A stretch of 64,000 nucleotides of DNA from Anaerolineae bacterium (GTDB lineage: Bacteria; Chloroflexota; Anaerolineae; UBA4142; SHND01), in the NCBI GenBank assembly GCA_020851635.1, contig JADZCJ010000006.1:1-64000 (forward strand), written 5' to 3'. The position numbers were made by a program, and so were the translations under genes. Positions 25,661 to 35,156 of this stretch are shown here, piece by piece; the stretch's first letter is position 1, and each line of letters begins with the position of its first letter. The notes beneath the pieces are model-generated. The model made no database searches and was not told the DNA's origin. It saw only the letters and a program-made list of their open reading frames with translations.

Positions 25661-26158
25661 TCAGTGTAGTACGATCAATGCTTGTCCCAACTCGACGGCG
25701 TCGCCGGGCTTGACGTGAATGTCGCGCACGACCCCCACGCGCGGTGAGCGCAATTCATTCTCCATTTTCATTGCTTCAAGAATGACCAAGCCCTGCCCTT
25801 TTTCCACCTCCTGTCCAATGTGTAAAGGCACCCCGCGCACCAGACCGGGCATGGGCGCTCTGAGGACAAATTCGCCCGTTTCTTTGGCGGCGCGGGTCAG
25901 CGCCTTTTGAATTTTGCGGCTGCGTTCATCCTGGACATTGACACCATACAATTCGCCATCAATCGAAACGCGGTACTCGTCGCCGTCTCGCTCCACCAGC
26001 ACCTGCCACGAACGATTGTCAACCAACAGAGAATACAGCGCGCCCGCGTCAATCGTTTGAAAGTCAACGCGATGCGGTTCCCCGTTCACCTCGACAGTCT
26101 GATTGGTGCCGGGGCGGATTTCGTATACAGTTTCACCGACAACGCAAGTGTAATTCAT
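25661..26158 (-). CDS. biotin carboxyl carrier protein of an acyl-CoA carboxylase
   Basis: A protein of 165 residues. The C-terminal biotinyl domain has the attachment site EAMKMEN (K131) with LRAPMPGLV and PGDAVELGQALIVLH. The N-terminal half is a linker domain (about 1-95), as in free propionyl/acetyl-CoA carboxylase carriers. It accepts CO2 from biotin carboxylase and passes it to the carboxyltransferase. It starts 22 bases after the biotin carboxylase stop. A biotin ligase gene is nearby at 35157. Confidence 0.93.
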   Translation of the reverse strand: MNYTCVVGETVYEIRPGTNQTVEVNGEPHRVDFQTIDAGALYSLLVDNRSWQVLVERDGDEYRVSIDGELYGVNVQDERSRKIQKALTRAAKETGEFVLRAPMPGLVRGVPLHIGQEVEKGQGLVILEAMKMENELRSPRVGVVRDIHVKPGDAVELGQALIVLH

Positions 26159-26180
26159 GCTGCCATTCCGCTTTGCTCGT

Positions 26181-27665
26181 CTAGTTTCGCCAACCCTGTC
26201 GGCGCCAAGCCGAGCCGTTGGTCCCGCTCGTCGGAGGTATGGTCAAGGCGGTCTGACGCCGTTCATGTGTCAACAAGGCGCCCACTATCGCGGCAATCCG
26301 CTCTTTTTCCGGCATACCGCCGTGTGCCATCACCATTTTGTCCTGCACAAAATTCGTGTCGAAATGCCCGCCCATAAAATTCGTGCTCTCCATGATCCGC
26401 TGATGAAACGGAATCGAAGTCGAGACGCCCATGATGTTGAATTCGGAAAGAGCGCGGCGCATCCGCACGATGGCAGCGGCACGCGTTTCGCCCCACACGA
26501 CCAACTTGGCGATCAGCGGGTCATAGAACAATGAAACTTCCATCCCCTCATACAGCCCCGTTTCCAGTCGCACGCCGGGACCCGTCGGCTCATTCAGACT
26601 CGCAATCTTGCCGATCGAGGGCATAAAATTATTAAAAGGGTCCTCGGCTGTGATGCGGCACTCGATTGCCCAACCGCGTATGATGATATTTTCCTGCCTG
26701 TGCGAGAGGGGCCGCCCTGACGCGATGCGGATTTTTTCCTTGACAATATCAACACCCGTGACCAGTTCGGTCACCGGATGTTCGACCTGCAAGCGCGTAT
26801 TCATTTCCAGAAAATAGAAATTGGAATCCCTGTCAACCAAAAACTCGAGCGTGCCCGCGTTCACATAGTTCGCCGCTTGCGCGATTTTGACTGCCGCATT
26901 TCCCATCCGCTCGCGCAGAGCTTCGTCAACCACCACCGACGGCGCCTCTTCGACCAGTTTCTGGTGCCGCCGCTGCAGGGAACACTCGCGCTCGCCCAGG
27001 TGAATGACATTGCCCTTGTTGTCGGCGAGGACCTGAAATTCGACGTGGCGCACGCCTGTCAACGCTTTTTCGATATAGACCGAGTCGTCGCCAAACGCCT
27101 GGAGCGCCTCGCTGTGGGCGCGGGCGAGCGCATTGGGCAGCTCTTGTGCCGAGTCCACGCGGCGCATCCCTTTGCCGCCTCCGCCCGCCGCGGCTTTGAT
27201 CATGACCGGGTAGCCGATTTCATTGGCGGCGGCGAGAATTGCCTCGTCGCTCAGCGTATCATAGACGCCGGGCACCACCGGCGCGCCGACTTGGAGCGCC
27301 AACCTGCGCGCCTCGACCTTGTTGCCCATCGCATGGATCGCGCTCGCGGGCGGACCGACAAAAACAATGCCCGCGGCGGTAACCGCGCGCGCAAACTGGG
27401 CATTTTCGGCAAGAAAGCCATAACCCGGGTGAATGGCATTTGCTTTGGCGCGCAGCGCCACTTCGATCATCTTGTCAATCCGCAGATAACTTTCGCGCGC
27501 CGGAGCCGGACCAATATTGTATGCCTCATCCGCATAGCGGACGTGCAGGGCATTGCGGTCAGCATCCGAATACACGGCGACCGTTTCGACGCCCAACTCA
27601 CGACACGCTCGCAGAATACGCACTGCAATTTCGCCGCGATTGGCTACCAATAGCTTTTTGAACAT
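26181..27665 (-). CDS. accC: biotin carboxylase subunit (AccC/PccA type)
   Basis: An ATP-grasp enzyme of 494 residues that carboxylates biotin. It shows FKKLLVANRGEIAVRILRAC at the start, GGGGKGMR (ATP-binding glycine loop), MNTRLQVEHPVTE, EMNTRLQ and VTGVDIV. The length suits a single-domain biotin carboxylase without a fused carrier. The stop is followed closely by the carrier gene. The C-terminal tail (TIPPTSGTNGSAWRRQGWRN) looks like a linker. With the linked carboxyltransferase, propionyl-CoA is the likely substrate given the nearby epimerase and mutase. Confidence 0.95.
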   Translation of the reverse strand: MFKKLLVANRGEIAVRILRACRELGVETVAVYSDADRNALHVRYADEAYNIGPAPARESYLRIDKMIEVALRAKANAIHPGYGFLAENAQFARAVTAAGIVFVGPPASAIHAMGNKVEARRLALQVGAPVVPGVYDTLSDEAILAAANEIGYPVMIKAAAGGGGKGMRRVDSAQELPNALARAHSEALQAFGDDSVYIEKALTGVRHVEFQVLADNKGNVIHLGERECSLQRRHQKLVEEAPSVVVDEALRERMGNAAVKIAQAANYVNAGTLEFLVDRDSNFYFLEMNTRLQVEHPVTELVTGVDIVKEKIRIASGRPLSHRQENIIIRGWAIECRITAEDPFNNFMPSIGKIASLNEPTGPGVRLETGLYEGMEVSLFYDPLIAKLVVWGETRAAAIVRMRRALSEFNIMGVSTSIPFHQRIMESTNFMGGHFDTNFVQDKMVMAHGGMPEKERIAAIVGALLTHERRQTALTIPPTSGTNGSAWRRQGWRN

Positions 27666-27695
27666 TCGATCCTCTATCCGGTCATTTCCGCGCGA

Positions 27696-28172
27696 TCACG
27701 ATTGCGGATTGACCTCTCCCTCCAGCACTGCCAGGACATCGTCCGCTTCCAGAGGCAAATTGATCCCGCGCCAGTGTTTTACCGCGTCCGGTTCATTGCG
27801 CGCGTCCCAATAGATTTCCAGACCATTGCCGTCCGGATCGTCAAAATACATTGCCCAGCTGATACAGTGGTCCACCAGCGCAACCTTGACCCCCGCCTCG
27901 GTCAGCGTCTTGAATGCCCTCGCAAAGGACTCTTTGTCGGGGACCTCAAAGGCGACGTGATACAATCCCGGCGCGTCCGGCGGGGGAATCGGCGCATACG
28001 CGCCGACGTTTTGCAGCGCGATTTCATGATGAACCTCGCCGCCGCTCAGAAACACATACATGTCCCCGACGCGTTCCACGAACCGAAGCGAAAGATAACG
28101 TGTATAGAACGCGGTCGCGCGGTCCAGGTCACGCACCTTCAAATGCGCGTGACCGATCTTGGTTTTATACAT
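27696..28172 (-). CDS. VOC-family (glyoxalase/extradiol-dioxygenase-like) protein
   Basis: A protein of 158 residues with the vicinal-oxygen-chelate fold: KIGHAHLKVRDLDRATAFY (ligand His), PGLYHVAFEVPDKESF (ligand His) and GNGLEIYWD (ligand Glu). It resembles catechol-2,3-dioxygenase-like or lactoylglutathione-lyase-like single-domain proteins. It sits between the carboxyltransferase and biotin carboxylase genes, a position that could suggest an acyl-CoA epimerase-like activity, but the true epimerase is at 22724. Its substrate is unknown. Confidence 0.85.
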   Translation of the reverse strand: MYKTKIGHAHLKVRDLDRATAFYTRYLSLRFVERVGDMYVFLSGGEVHHEIALQNVGAYAPIPPPDAPGLYHVAFEVPDKESFARAFKTLTEAGVKVALVDHCISWAMYFDDPDGNGLEIYWDARNEPDAVKHWRGINLPLEADDVLAVLEGEVNPQS

Positions 28173-28182
28173 GGCAATTCAT

Positions 28183-29733
28183 CTACAGCGGAATGTTGCC
28201 GTGCTTTTTTGGCGGCAGCGTATCGCGCTTGTTTTGCAGCATCTCCAGCGCCGAAATCACACGCGCGCGCGTGAAACGCGGCTCGATAATGTCATCTACA
28301 TACCCGCGCGAGGCGGCAACATAGGGATTCGCAAAGCGTTCGCGGTATTCCTCGATCAGGCGCTGACGCGTGGATTCAGGGTCCGACGACATGGCGATTT
28401 CCTCGCGGAAAATAATGTTGACCGCACCCTCCGGACCCATGACGGCAATTTCGGCGGTGGGCCAGGCGAGATTCAAATCACCGCGAATGTGTTTCGAGTT
28501 CATGACGCAATACGCGCCGCCGTACGATTTCCGCGTGATAATCGTGATCTTGGGGACCGTCGCTTCGCAGTAGGCGAATAACAACTTGGCGCCGTGACGA
28601 ATGACCCCGCCGTGTTCTTGCCCCACGCCGGGAAGAAAACCGGGAACATCTTCCAACGTGAGAATCGGGATATTGAAACAATCGCAAAAGCGGACAAAAC
28701 GCGCCCCCTTGACAGAGGCGTTAATGTCAAGCACGCCCGCAAGCACCATCGGCTGTTGAGCAACGATTCCCACCACACGCCCATACATGCGCGCAAACCC
28801 GATGAGCAAATTGCCCGCAAAATGTTCCTGCACCTGAAAGAAATCGCCATCGTCCACAATCCTCTTGATGACATCGTTCATGTCATATGCTTTATTTGGA
28901 TTGTCAGGCACAATGTCGTCCAACTCTTCGTCTGCGCGCAGAGGAGAATCGCTTGTGGCGCGGCGCGGCGGGTCTTCGGCATTGTTTTGCGGCAAAAAAG
29001 ACAATAACGTCCGCAGCATGTTTACTGCTTCTTCCTCGCTGCCGGCGGCGAAATGCGCGACCCCGCTCGTGTTGTTGTGCACCATAGCGCCGCCAAGAGT
29101 CTCGAACGAGACGTCCTCATGCGTCACCGCGCGCACCACATCGGGTCCGGTCACAAACATATAACTGGTGTCTTTGACCATTAATGTGAAATCGGTCAAC
29201 GCGGGGGAATAGACCGCGCCGCCCGCGCAAGGACCCATGATGGCGCTGATTTGGGGGATCACACCGCTGGCAATCGTGTTGCGCAAAAAAATATCGGCGT
29301 ATCCGCCGAGCGAAATCACCCCTTCCTGAATCCGCGCGCCGCCGGAATCATTCAGCCCGATGATCGGCGCGCCGTTCTTGAGCGCCATGTCCTGCAAACG
29401 CACGATCTTTTCGGCGTGTGCTTCGCCGAGCGACCCTCCAAACACTGTAAAATCCTGAGAAAAGACATAGACCAGACGACCGTCAATTGTGCCATAGCCG
29501 GTCACCACGCCGTCGCCATAATAAGTCTGCTCGCCCGTGCTGAACGACGTGCCGCGCTGGGTCACATACATCCCGATTTCCTGAAACGAACCTTCGTCGA
29601 GCAAGAGATCAATACGCTCGCGGGCAGTGTATTTCCCTTTGGCATGCTGTTGGTCAATGCGTTTTTGACCGCCGCCGATCAACGCCTGCTCGCGCATTGC
29701 GCGCAGCGCCATCATTTTTCCGTCAAGTGACAT
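28183..29733 (-). CDS. acyl-CoA carboxylase carboxyltransferase subunit (propionyl-CoA type)
   Basis: A protein of 516 residues, the expected length of PccB/MmdA-type carboxyltransferases. It has N-terminal [49 protein letters not shown] and [16 protein letters not shown] (oxyanion holes), and the C-terminal [20 protein letters not shown] and [11 protein letters not shown]. It transfers the carboxyl group from biotin to propionyl-CoA, giving (S)-methylmalonyl-CoA. It starts 36 bases downstream of the acyl-CoA dehydrogenase stop. Confidence 0.95.
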   Translation of the reverse strand: MSLDGKMMALRAMREQALIGGGQKRIDQQHAKGKYTARERIDLLLDEGSFQEIGMYVTQRGTSFSTGEQTYYGDGVVTGYGTIDGRLVYVFSQDFTVFGGSLGEAHAEKIVRLQDMALKNGAPIIGLNDSGGARIQEGVISLGGYADIFLRNTIASGVIPQISAIMGPCAGGAVYSPALTDFTLMVKDTSYMFVTGPDVVRAVTHEDVSFETLGGAMVHNNTSGVAHFAAGSEEEAVNMLRTLLSFLPQNNAEDPPRRATSDSPLRADEELDDIVPDNPNKAYDMNDVIKRIVDDGDFFQVQEHFAGNLLIGFARMYGRVVGIVAQQPMVLAGVLDINASVKGARFVRFCDCFNIPILTLEDVPGFLPGVGQEHGGVIRHGAKLLFAYCEATVPKITIITRKSYGGAYCVMNSKHIRGDLNLAWPTAEIAVMGPEGAVNIIFREEIAMSSDPESTRQRLIEEYRERFANPYVAASRGYVDDIIEPRFTRARVISALEMLQNKRDTLPPKKHGNIPL

Positions 29734-29769
29734 GTTTTGCTCCGCACATTTCGTTCCGGGGGGAAAAAA

Positions 29770-30918
29770 TTATGCAATCGCTTTGAGCGTCTCGCGCGCA
29801 ATCACGATACGCTGGATTTCGCTGGTGCCCTCATAAATTTCGGTGATTTTGGCGTCACGAAAATAGCGTTCGATGGGGAGCTCTTTGGAATACCCCATGC
29901 CGCCGTGGACCTGAATCGCTTTGGTCGTCACCCACATGGCGGTCTCGCTGGCATACAGTTTTGCCATCGAAGCGTCGCGGGTGAATTTTTCGCCGCGCGT
30001 TTTTTTGAGCGCCGCGTTATAGACGAGCAAGCGCGCCGCTTCGATGCGGGTTGCCATGTCGGCAAGCATCCACTGGACCGCCTGAAACTCTGAGATCGAA
30101 CTGCCAAATGCCTCGCGCTGCTTGGCGTATTTGACCGATGCTTCGAACGCTGCCTGGGCAATCCCCACTGCCTGCGCCGCGATGCCGATGCGCCCTGCGT
30201 CAAGAATGGACATGGCGATTTTGAATCCGTCGCCTTCTTGCCCCACCCGCTCGGCTGCTGACACCCGGTAATTGTCGAAAAAGAGTTCGCACGTGGCGCT
30301 GGCGCGAATCCCCAGCTTGGGTTCCACTTTGCCGCGCTCGAATCCGGGTTTGGTCGTATCAATCATAAAGGCAGCGGTGCCCTTGTGCTTTTGCTCCGGG
30401 TTCACCATCGCAAACAAGACGACAAAATCGGCAACAGGTCCGCTCGTGACCCACGACTTGCGCCCGTTGATGGTATAGGTATCGCCGTTCAACACGGCGC
30501 GAGTTTTCATGTTGCCCGCGTCGCTGCCCGACTGCGGTTCGGTGAGCGAATAGGCGCCGATTTTTTTGCCGGACGCCACCGGGACCAGATATTTTTCTTT
30601 TTGCTCACGCGTCCCAAACTTGTACAACCCGTGACAAAAGAGCGAGTTGTTGACCGAAACAATCGTGCCGTGCGATGCATCCGCTTTGGAGATTTCTTCC
30701 ATCGCCAGCACATAGCACATGGTGTCCAACCCTGCGCCGCCGTATTCGGCAGGGATCTCGATGCCCATCAGACCGAGCTCGCCCAATTTCTTGATCGTGT
30801 CGGTGGGAAATTCGCCGCGCGCATCAAATTCGGCGGCAATCGGAGCAATTTCATTTTGCGCAAACTCGCGCGCGAGATCGCGAATCTGTTTTTGTTCTTC
30901 GGTCAATTCAAAATTCAT
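29770..30918 (-). CDS. acyl-CoA dehydrogenase (short-chain type)
   Basis: An FAD enzyme of 382 residues. It has [78 protein letters not shown] and the end motif [23 protein letters not shown], with the catalytic-base Glu likely in the [11 protein letters not shown] region. It oxidises a short acyl-CoA (butyryl-, isobutyryl- or related) to the enoyl-CoA and passes electrons to ETF, whose genes are not in this window. It lies between thiolase and carboxyltransferase, in the same direction. Confidence 0.95.
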   Translation of the reverse strand: MNFELTEEQKQIRDLAREFAQNEIAPIAAEFDARGEFPTDTIKKLGELGLMGIEIPAEYGGAGLDTMCYVLAMEEISKADASHGTIVSVNNSLFCHGLYKFGTREQKEKYLVPVASGKKIGAYSLTEPQSGSDAGNMKTRAVLNGDTYTINGRKSWVTSGPVADFVVLFAMVNPEQKHKGTAAFMIDTTKPGFERGKVEPKLGIRASATCELFFDNYRVSAAERVGQEGDGFKIAMSILDAGRIGIAAQAVGIAQAAFEASVKYAKQREAFGSSISEFQAVQWMLADMATRIEAARLLVYNAALKKTRGEKFTRDASMAKLYASETAMWVTTKAIQVHGGMGYSKELPIERYFRDAKITEIYEGTSEIQRIVIARETLKAIA

Positions 30919-30969
30919 AAATCAACTCGTTGTCTGGTTTGGAATCGAGAAATTCAGGGCGTGCGCAGA

Positions 30970-32148
30970 TCAGACCATCTCGACTGCAACCGCGACGGCT
31001 TCGCCGCCGCCCAAACAGGCGGATGCGATGCCGCGTTTGCCGCCGCGTCGTTTCAATTCATACAGAAGGGTGACAAGAATTCTTGCGCCACTCGCGCCGA
31101 GAGGATGCCCCAGTGCAATCGCGCCGCCGTTGACGTTGACCTTGTCCCAGTTCCATCCAAGCTCTCGTCCGTCCGCAAGCACCTGAGCGGCGAACGCTTC
31201 GTTGAGCTCGAACAAGTCAACCTCGTCAATGGACCAACCCAGTTTTTTCAACAGTCCTTGAATCGCATCAATTGGCGCCCAGAATATTTTTTCAGGCACG
31301 GTGCCCGCTTGGTGATAGCCCGCGACGCGCGCAAGCGGCTTGCTCCCGTTCAACGAATCTTGTCCCGCAAGCACCAACGCCGCTGCGCCATCGCTCCAAC
31401 CCGGCGCATTGCCCGCCGTCACAGTGCCATCCGCCTGAAACACGGGTTTGAGTTTTGCCAACGCTTCGAGCGAGGTATCAGCGCGAATGGTTTCGTCGGC
31501 ATCATAGAGTTTCACACCGCCCTTGACGGCAAGCTCAATCGGCGTGATTTCATCTCTGAATTTTCCCTCGCGCTGCGCCGCAGCCGCGCGCCGGTGCGAA
31601 CGCAGCGCATATTCGTCCTGTTCCGCGCGCGTGACCTCCATTTTTTGGGCAATGAGTTCGGCTGCATTGCCCATATGCCAATCGTGAAACGCATCGGTGA
31701 GCGCATCAAACACCACCGCATCGCGGAATCGAACGTCCCCCATGCGCGCGCCGCGCCGCAGTTGGTCTGAAAGATACGGACCGCGTGACATGCTTTCAAA
31801 CCCGCCCGTGACGAGAATGTTGGCGTCTTGGGCGCGTATCATGGCAGTTCCCATCATGACCGTTTTGAGCGCCGAGCCGCAGACTTTGTTGAGCAGCGTG
31901 GCATTAATCGTCTCGGGCAAACCGGCGCCGAGCGCGGCTTGACGAGCGGGCGCTTGGCCCAGACCCGCGCTGACGACATTGCCCATCAGCACTTCATCAA
32001 TCTGTTTTGAGTTGATCTGCGCGCGTTCCACCGCCGCGCGGATAGCGTGCGCGCCCAGTTGAGGGGCAGGAATATCTTGAAGCGAACCTTGAAACTTGGC
32101 AGTAGGAAGTCTTGCTCCGGACAGGATAAATACCTCTTTGTATTTCAT
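30970..32148 (-). CDS. acetyl-CoA acetyltransferase (thiolase)
   Basis: A type II thiolase of 392 residues. The nucleophile is Cys90 in [23 protein letters not shown] carries the His, and [12 protein letters not shown] carries the second Cys. It cleaves acetoacetyl-CoA or longer 3-ketoacyl-CoA to acetyl-CoA, or runs in reverse. The start at 32148 (MKYKEVFI) begins the domain; the longer frame overlaps non-coding sequence. It is the first gene of the acyl-CoA block, and the promoter is expected in 32149-32250. Confidence 0.94.
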   Translation of the reverse strand: MKYKEVFILSGARLPTAKFQGSLQDIPAPQLGAHAIRAAVERAQINSKQIDEVLMGNVVSAGLGQAPARQAALGAGLPETINATLLNKVCGSALKTVMMGTAMIRAQDANILVTGGFESMSRGPYLSDQLRRGARMGDVRFRDAVVFDALTDAFHDWHMGNAAELIAQKMEVTRAEQDEYALRSHRRAAAAQREGKFRDEITPIELAVKGGVKLYDADETIRADTSLEALAKLKPVFQADGTVTAGNAPGWSDGAAALVLAGQDSLNGSKPLARVAGYHQAGTVPEKIFWAPIDAIQGLLKKLGWSIDEVDLFELNEAFAAQVLADGRELGWNWDKVNVNGGAIALGHPLGASGARILVTLLYELKRRGGKRGIASACLGGGEAVAVAVEMV

Positions 32149-32250
32149 TTCACATGACCTCATGCCGATTATACCAAACTTTGCGCGTCGCGTAACGTTG
32201 TTCGCGAATTGCAGCTCTGCCACTTGCTCGCAGCCGATTTAGCGCCGCAA

Positions 32251-32278
32251 CAAAAAACGGGGTCAAGCCCCGTTTTTG
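32251..32278 (-). terminator. Rho-independent terminator overlapping the HIT gene end
   Basis: AAAAAACGGGG (32252-32262) pairs with CCCCGTTTTTG (32268-32278) around TCAAG. On the minus strand the run of T follows the hairpin, and the HIT gene's TGA (32265-32263) lies in the loop, so the last codons form part of the stem. It could also work on the plus strand. Confidence 0.85.
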
Positions 32279-32805
32279 ATCGCCCTCCGCAACCGCCGAT
32301 ACATGCTGTCTATATCCTCCGCCAGAACTCGGGAACCCCCAATAGTGGTCATGAAATTGGTATCCGCGTCCCAACGCGGAACGACGTGCGTGTGGAGGTG
32401 GTCTTGAAGCCCCGCCCCGGCTGCCTCCCCCTGGTTAATGCCGAGATTGAAACCTTTGGGATGGACCGCGGCTTGAAGGATATTCAGACTGCGTTTGACC
32501 AGCCGGTTCATCTCGGAGAGGGTTTTCTCGTCCAGCGCGCGGAAATCGCCGCGATGCGCGACCGGAGCCACCATCAGCGCGCCCATCGTATATGGATACC
32601 GATTTAGCATGATGACGGCGCGTTCGCCGCGCACCAGGAGCAGATTCTTTGCATCAAGGCGCGGGTCCGACGCAATGGCGCGACAGATAAAGCACCCGGT
32701 CTCTTTGGGTGAATCAAAATACTTGAAACGCCAGGGGGCGTCAATCAATGTATAACCGGTGCCCTTTTTCGCAGAGGGGCGCGGCGTTTTGGCTTGGCGG
32801 GTCAT
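32263..32805 (-). CDS. HIT-family nucleotide hydrolase/phosphorylase
   Basis: A protein of 180 residues with the histidine triad HLHTHVVPRW (H136, H138, H140) and upstream zinc-type residues C38 and C41 plus H84. This pattern matches the AP4A phosphorylase/GalT-like branch of the HIT superfamily (FICRAIAS near 40, NQGEAAGAGLQDHLHTH). It would split dinucleoside polyphosphates or nucleoside phosphoramidates. The Lys-rich N-terminus (TRQAKTPRPSAKKG) looks disordered. It reads toward a terminator that begins inside its last codons. Confidence 0.9.
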   Translation of the reverse strand: MTRQAKTPRPSAKKGTGYTLIDAPWRFKYFDSPKETGCFICRAIASDPRLDAKNLLLVRGERAVIMLNRYPYTMGALMVAPVAHRGDFRALDEKTLSEMNRLVKRSLNILQAAVHPKGFNLGINQGEAAGAGLQDHLHTHVVPRWDADTNFMTTIGGSRVLAEDIDSMYRRLRRAIKNGA

Positions 32806-32868
32806 GAATCTGGAACGCCGGGGGACGCTACGGAAAGATGCAGATACGGCAGATGCTCGCGCGACAAG

Positions 32869-32902
32869 ACGAACGTTCCGCCGGTTTCGACGGAACGTTC
32901 GT
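32869..32902 (-). terminator. hairpin after the hydroxyacid dehydrogenase
   Basis: ACGAACGTTCCG (32869-32880) pairs perfectly with CGGAACGTTCGT (32891-32902) around a 10-base loop. It is nine bases past the dehydrogenase stop on the minus strand. The T-run is weak. Confidence 0.55.
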
Positions 32903-32910
32903 TCAGGGCG

Positions 32911-33891
32911 TTATTTTCGGTCATACACTTCGGGGTTTACACACGTCGGGAGTCGTTCTCCGTTGATGCCCGCGATCAGATTGCGAGCTGCCATCTCTGC
33001 CATTTTGCCGCGCGTGTTGTCTGTGGCGCTGGCAATATGAGGAGCGATGAGACAGTTTTGGAGGGTGTGCAGTGGATTGTCCATCGGGAGCGGTTCCGGG
33101 TCGGTGACATCGAGCGCTGCCGCGCGCAGGTGACCATTGCGCAGCGCGTCATACAACGCGGTCTGGTCTACGATGGGACCGCGCGCGGTGTTGATTAGAA
33201 TCGCCCCCCGTTTCATTTTTGCAAAAGTCGCGGCGTTGAACAGGTGACGCGACTGTGCGTTCAAGTCGGTATGAATCGAAACAAAATCCGATTCCTTGAG
33301 CAGGGTATCCAGATCAACAAAGCTGGCACCGATCGTTTTTTCCGCTTCGGGCACGCGCCTGAGATCGTTATAAAGGATACGCATATTGAAACCGCGTGCG
33401 CGCTGCGCCACCGCCTGACCAATCCGACCAAAACCGATCAGACCCAACGTCGCGCCCGCAAGGTCCGCTCCCAACAACAGTTTGGGACCCCACGTCTTCC
33501 ATTTTCCGGCGCGCACATAATCGGCGCCCTGCACGATATTGCGCGCGCTTGCCATCAACAGCGCAAACGCAAAATCAGCAGTCGCTTCGGTCAGGACGCC
33601 GGGCGTATTTCCAACCGGCACACCGCGTTCGGTTGCCGCCTTGATATCTATATTGTCGTAACCGACTGCCATATTCGATACGACGCGCAGCTGCGGGTTC
33701 GCATCGAGCAGCGCCGCATCGGTACGGTCCGTAAGCAGGGACAAGAGTCCAACCTTGTCGCGGATTTTTTCGAGCAGCACCTCGTGCGGAGGCGGCATTT
33801 CGTCCTGCCAGATTTCGGCATCGCATGCTTGACGGACGAGTTCAAGACCTTGATCGGGAATAATTCGTGAGACGAATACTTTGGGTTTCAT
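32911..33891 (-). CDS. D-isomer 2-hydroxyacid dehydrogenase (glyoxylate/hydroxypyruvate reductase type)
   Basis: An NAD(P)H-dependent enzyme of 326 residues. It has the Rossmann loop LGLIGFGRIGQAV, AVGYDNIDIKAATERGVPV, NTARGPIVDQ (active-site Arg), the catalytic Glu in DVTDPEP and APHIASAT (catalytic His). It resembles glyoxylate/hydroxypyruvate reductase. The aminotransferase at 16141 could provide hydroxypyruvate. Neighbouring genes are unrelated. The start at 33891 is natural for this family (MKPKVFVSRIIPDQ). Confidence 0.92.
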   Translation of the reverse strand: MKPKVFVSRIIPDQGLELVRQACDAEIWQDEMPPPHEVLLEKIRDKVGLLSLLTDRTDAALLDANPQLRVVSNMAVGYDNIDIKAATERGVPVGNTPGVLTEATADFAFALLMASARNIVQGADYVRAGKWKTWGPKLLLGADLAGATLGLIGFGRIGQAVAQRARGFNMRILYNDLRRVPEAEKTIGASFVDLDTLLKESDFVSIHTDLNAQSRHLFNAATFAKMKRGAILINTARGPIVDQTALYDALRNGHLRAAALDVTDPEPLPMDNPLHTLQNCLIAPHIASATDNTRGKMAEMAARNLIAGINGERLPTCVNPEVYDRK

Positions 33892-34007
33892 AGGTGATTG
33901 AGAAAAAAGTATTGGGATTGGGATTTGGATTTGGGATCGAATCGCAAGCGATCCCGGCAGATTGAGGATTGGTGGAACGGCATGTGACCGGCGCTATTAT
34001 CCTCCGA

Positions 34008-35063
34008 TTAGCAAGATACCGCAACCCGGCGCACCATATCATACCACCACTCCAGGTCTTGATGGTTGTTCAGGACCATCTGCCACAACAAGCGGAGCGC
34101 GCCGCCGCAAACAAGCCCGAGTTCGATTGTCTCCCGAGACAGCTCATGTCCCCGGTCTGCGAGACTCGTGCGATACATTTCCACCAACGTCGTCGCATCG
34201 AACGCAAGCCACTTGGCATTGAGCGCGAGGAAATAACCGAGGTCAAGCGGCGCGGGACCGAGCGTAGCATCCTGCCAATCGAGGACGACAGCGCGCCCGC
34301 GCGAGTCAATGCCGAGATTGGGGATCTTGTAATCGCCATGCACCAGCGTCTTGGGAAGCTTTTGGAGCAAAGCAACCGGCGTGGCAGGGTCTTGCTGGAA
34401 ACCCTGAACGATTTCTACCACGTCGGCGGGAGCGCGCGCCTCAAATTCCCGCCAGCCGCGTGCCGCCAATTCCACGACAGGATGAGCGCGCCCCTGATCA
34501 ATCTCTGCGCGGACGCGAGACGGCGCGAGAACGGTTATGAAATCCTCGAGCGACGACAAGCCGAGCGCGGGGTTCGAGAGCGCGGGGCTGTTCCAGAAAT
34601 GAGCGTGCATGACGGCGAGGTGATGTATCAGCAGCCGCGCGGTCGTTTCGCTCTGCATCGTATCCACCGCGAGCAGGTCCGCCGACACATCCCACATCAA
34701 ACACGCCCAGGTGTCGCTATGGCGCGCCACGGCAAGGATGGGAATGACAATTTCGGGCGGCATCGCCGCATACACACCATGCCGATACAACATGGCTTCT
34801 CGGGTGAGTGTATCGTGGGTCAGACGCATCACCCAGTCGCGGTGCGGTTGAAACTCTTTGAGGATCAGCCGTTTACGTCTGGATTCAGTTTCAAGCCAGA
34901 TCTGATAGAGCTGGTTCGCGGAGCGATGGGCAACCACGTATTGCTCTTGCGTAATGCTCTTGACGCGCGTGCCCAACAGATTACCAAGGACAGCCGGAGT
35001 GAGCATTGCATCGAGCGAACCAAAGACATTCGGGGATGACGCGGGTTGGCGGTCGGTTGACAT
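34008..35063 (-). CDS. APH/choline-kinase-like phosphotransferase
   Basis: A protein of 351 residues of the aminoglycoside phosphotransferase/kinase-like fold. The catalytic loop is VHGDYKIPN (H242, D244, N249), the metal-binding Asp262 is in LDWQDATLGP, and the N-lobe has QLYQIWLETESRRKRLILKE (Lys of the ATP site). The substrate is unknown; relatives act on aminoglycosides, choline, homoserine or macrolides. It diverges from birA. A large plus-strand frame over the same stretch has no recognisable motifs, so I prefer this strand. Confidence 0.85.
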   Translation of the reverse strand: MSTDRQPASSPNVFGSLDAMLTPAVLGNLLGTRVKSITQEQYVVAHRSANQLYQIWLETESRRKRLILKEFQPHRDWVMRLTHDTLTREAMLYRHGVYAAMPPEIVIPILAVARHSDTWACLMWDVSADLLAVDTMQSETTARLLIHHLAVMHAHFWNSPALSNPALGLSSLEDFITVLAPSRVRAEIDQGRAHPVVELAARGWREFEARAPADVVEIVQGFQQDPATPVALLQKLPKTLVHGDYKIPNLGIDSRGRAVVLDWQDATLGPAPLDLGYFLALNAKWLAFDATTLVEMYRTSLADRGHELSRETIELGLVCGGALRLLWQMVLNNHQDLEWWYDMVRRVAVSC

Positions 35064-35144
35064 GTGGCGAGAGGGGGGTAGAGACTGCCCCCATTTTCCT
35101 ATACAAAACGAGATTTTTCAAGCATTCGAGACGCGAGTTGGTGC

Positions 35145-35150
35145 TATAAT
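35145..35150 (+). promoter_or_regulatory. TATAAT -10 element of birA
   Basis: GTGCTATAAT ends seven bases before GTG 35157. Transcription would begin at or near that codon, making birA leaderless. No good -35 was found. Confidence 0.5.
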
Positions 35151-35156
35151 TTTCAT

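Noticed and set aside
25661-30918. acetyl-CoA carboxylase for fatty acid synthesis
   Set aside because: The carboxyltransferase is one chain of the propionyl type, and epimerase plus mutase are adjacent, so the propionyl-CoA route fits better, although acetyl-CoA cannot be excluded.
33911-33937. short TTGGGAT-like repeat after the hydroxyacid dehydrogenase start region
   Set aside because: Degenerate low-complexity sequence with no structure that affects a gene.
33969-35039. 356-codon plus-strand frame opposite the APH-like kinase
   Set aside because: The minus-strand protein has the HGDxxxxN and Asp motifs of the kinase family; the plus frame has none.
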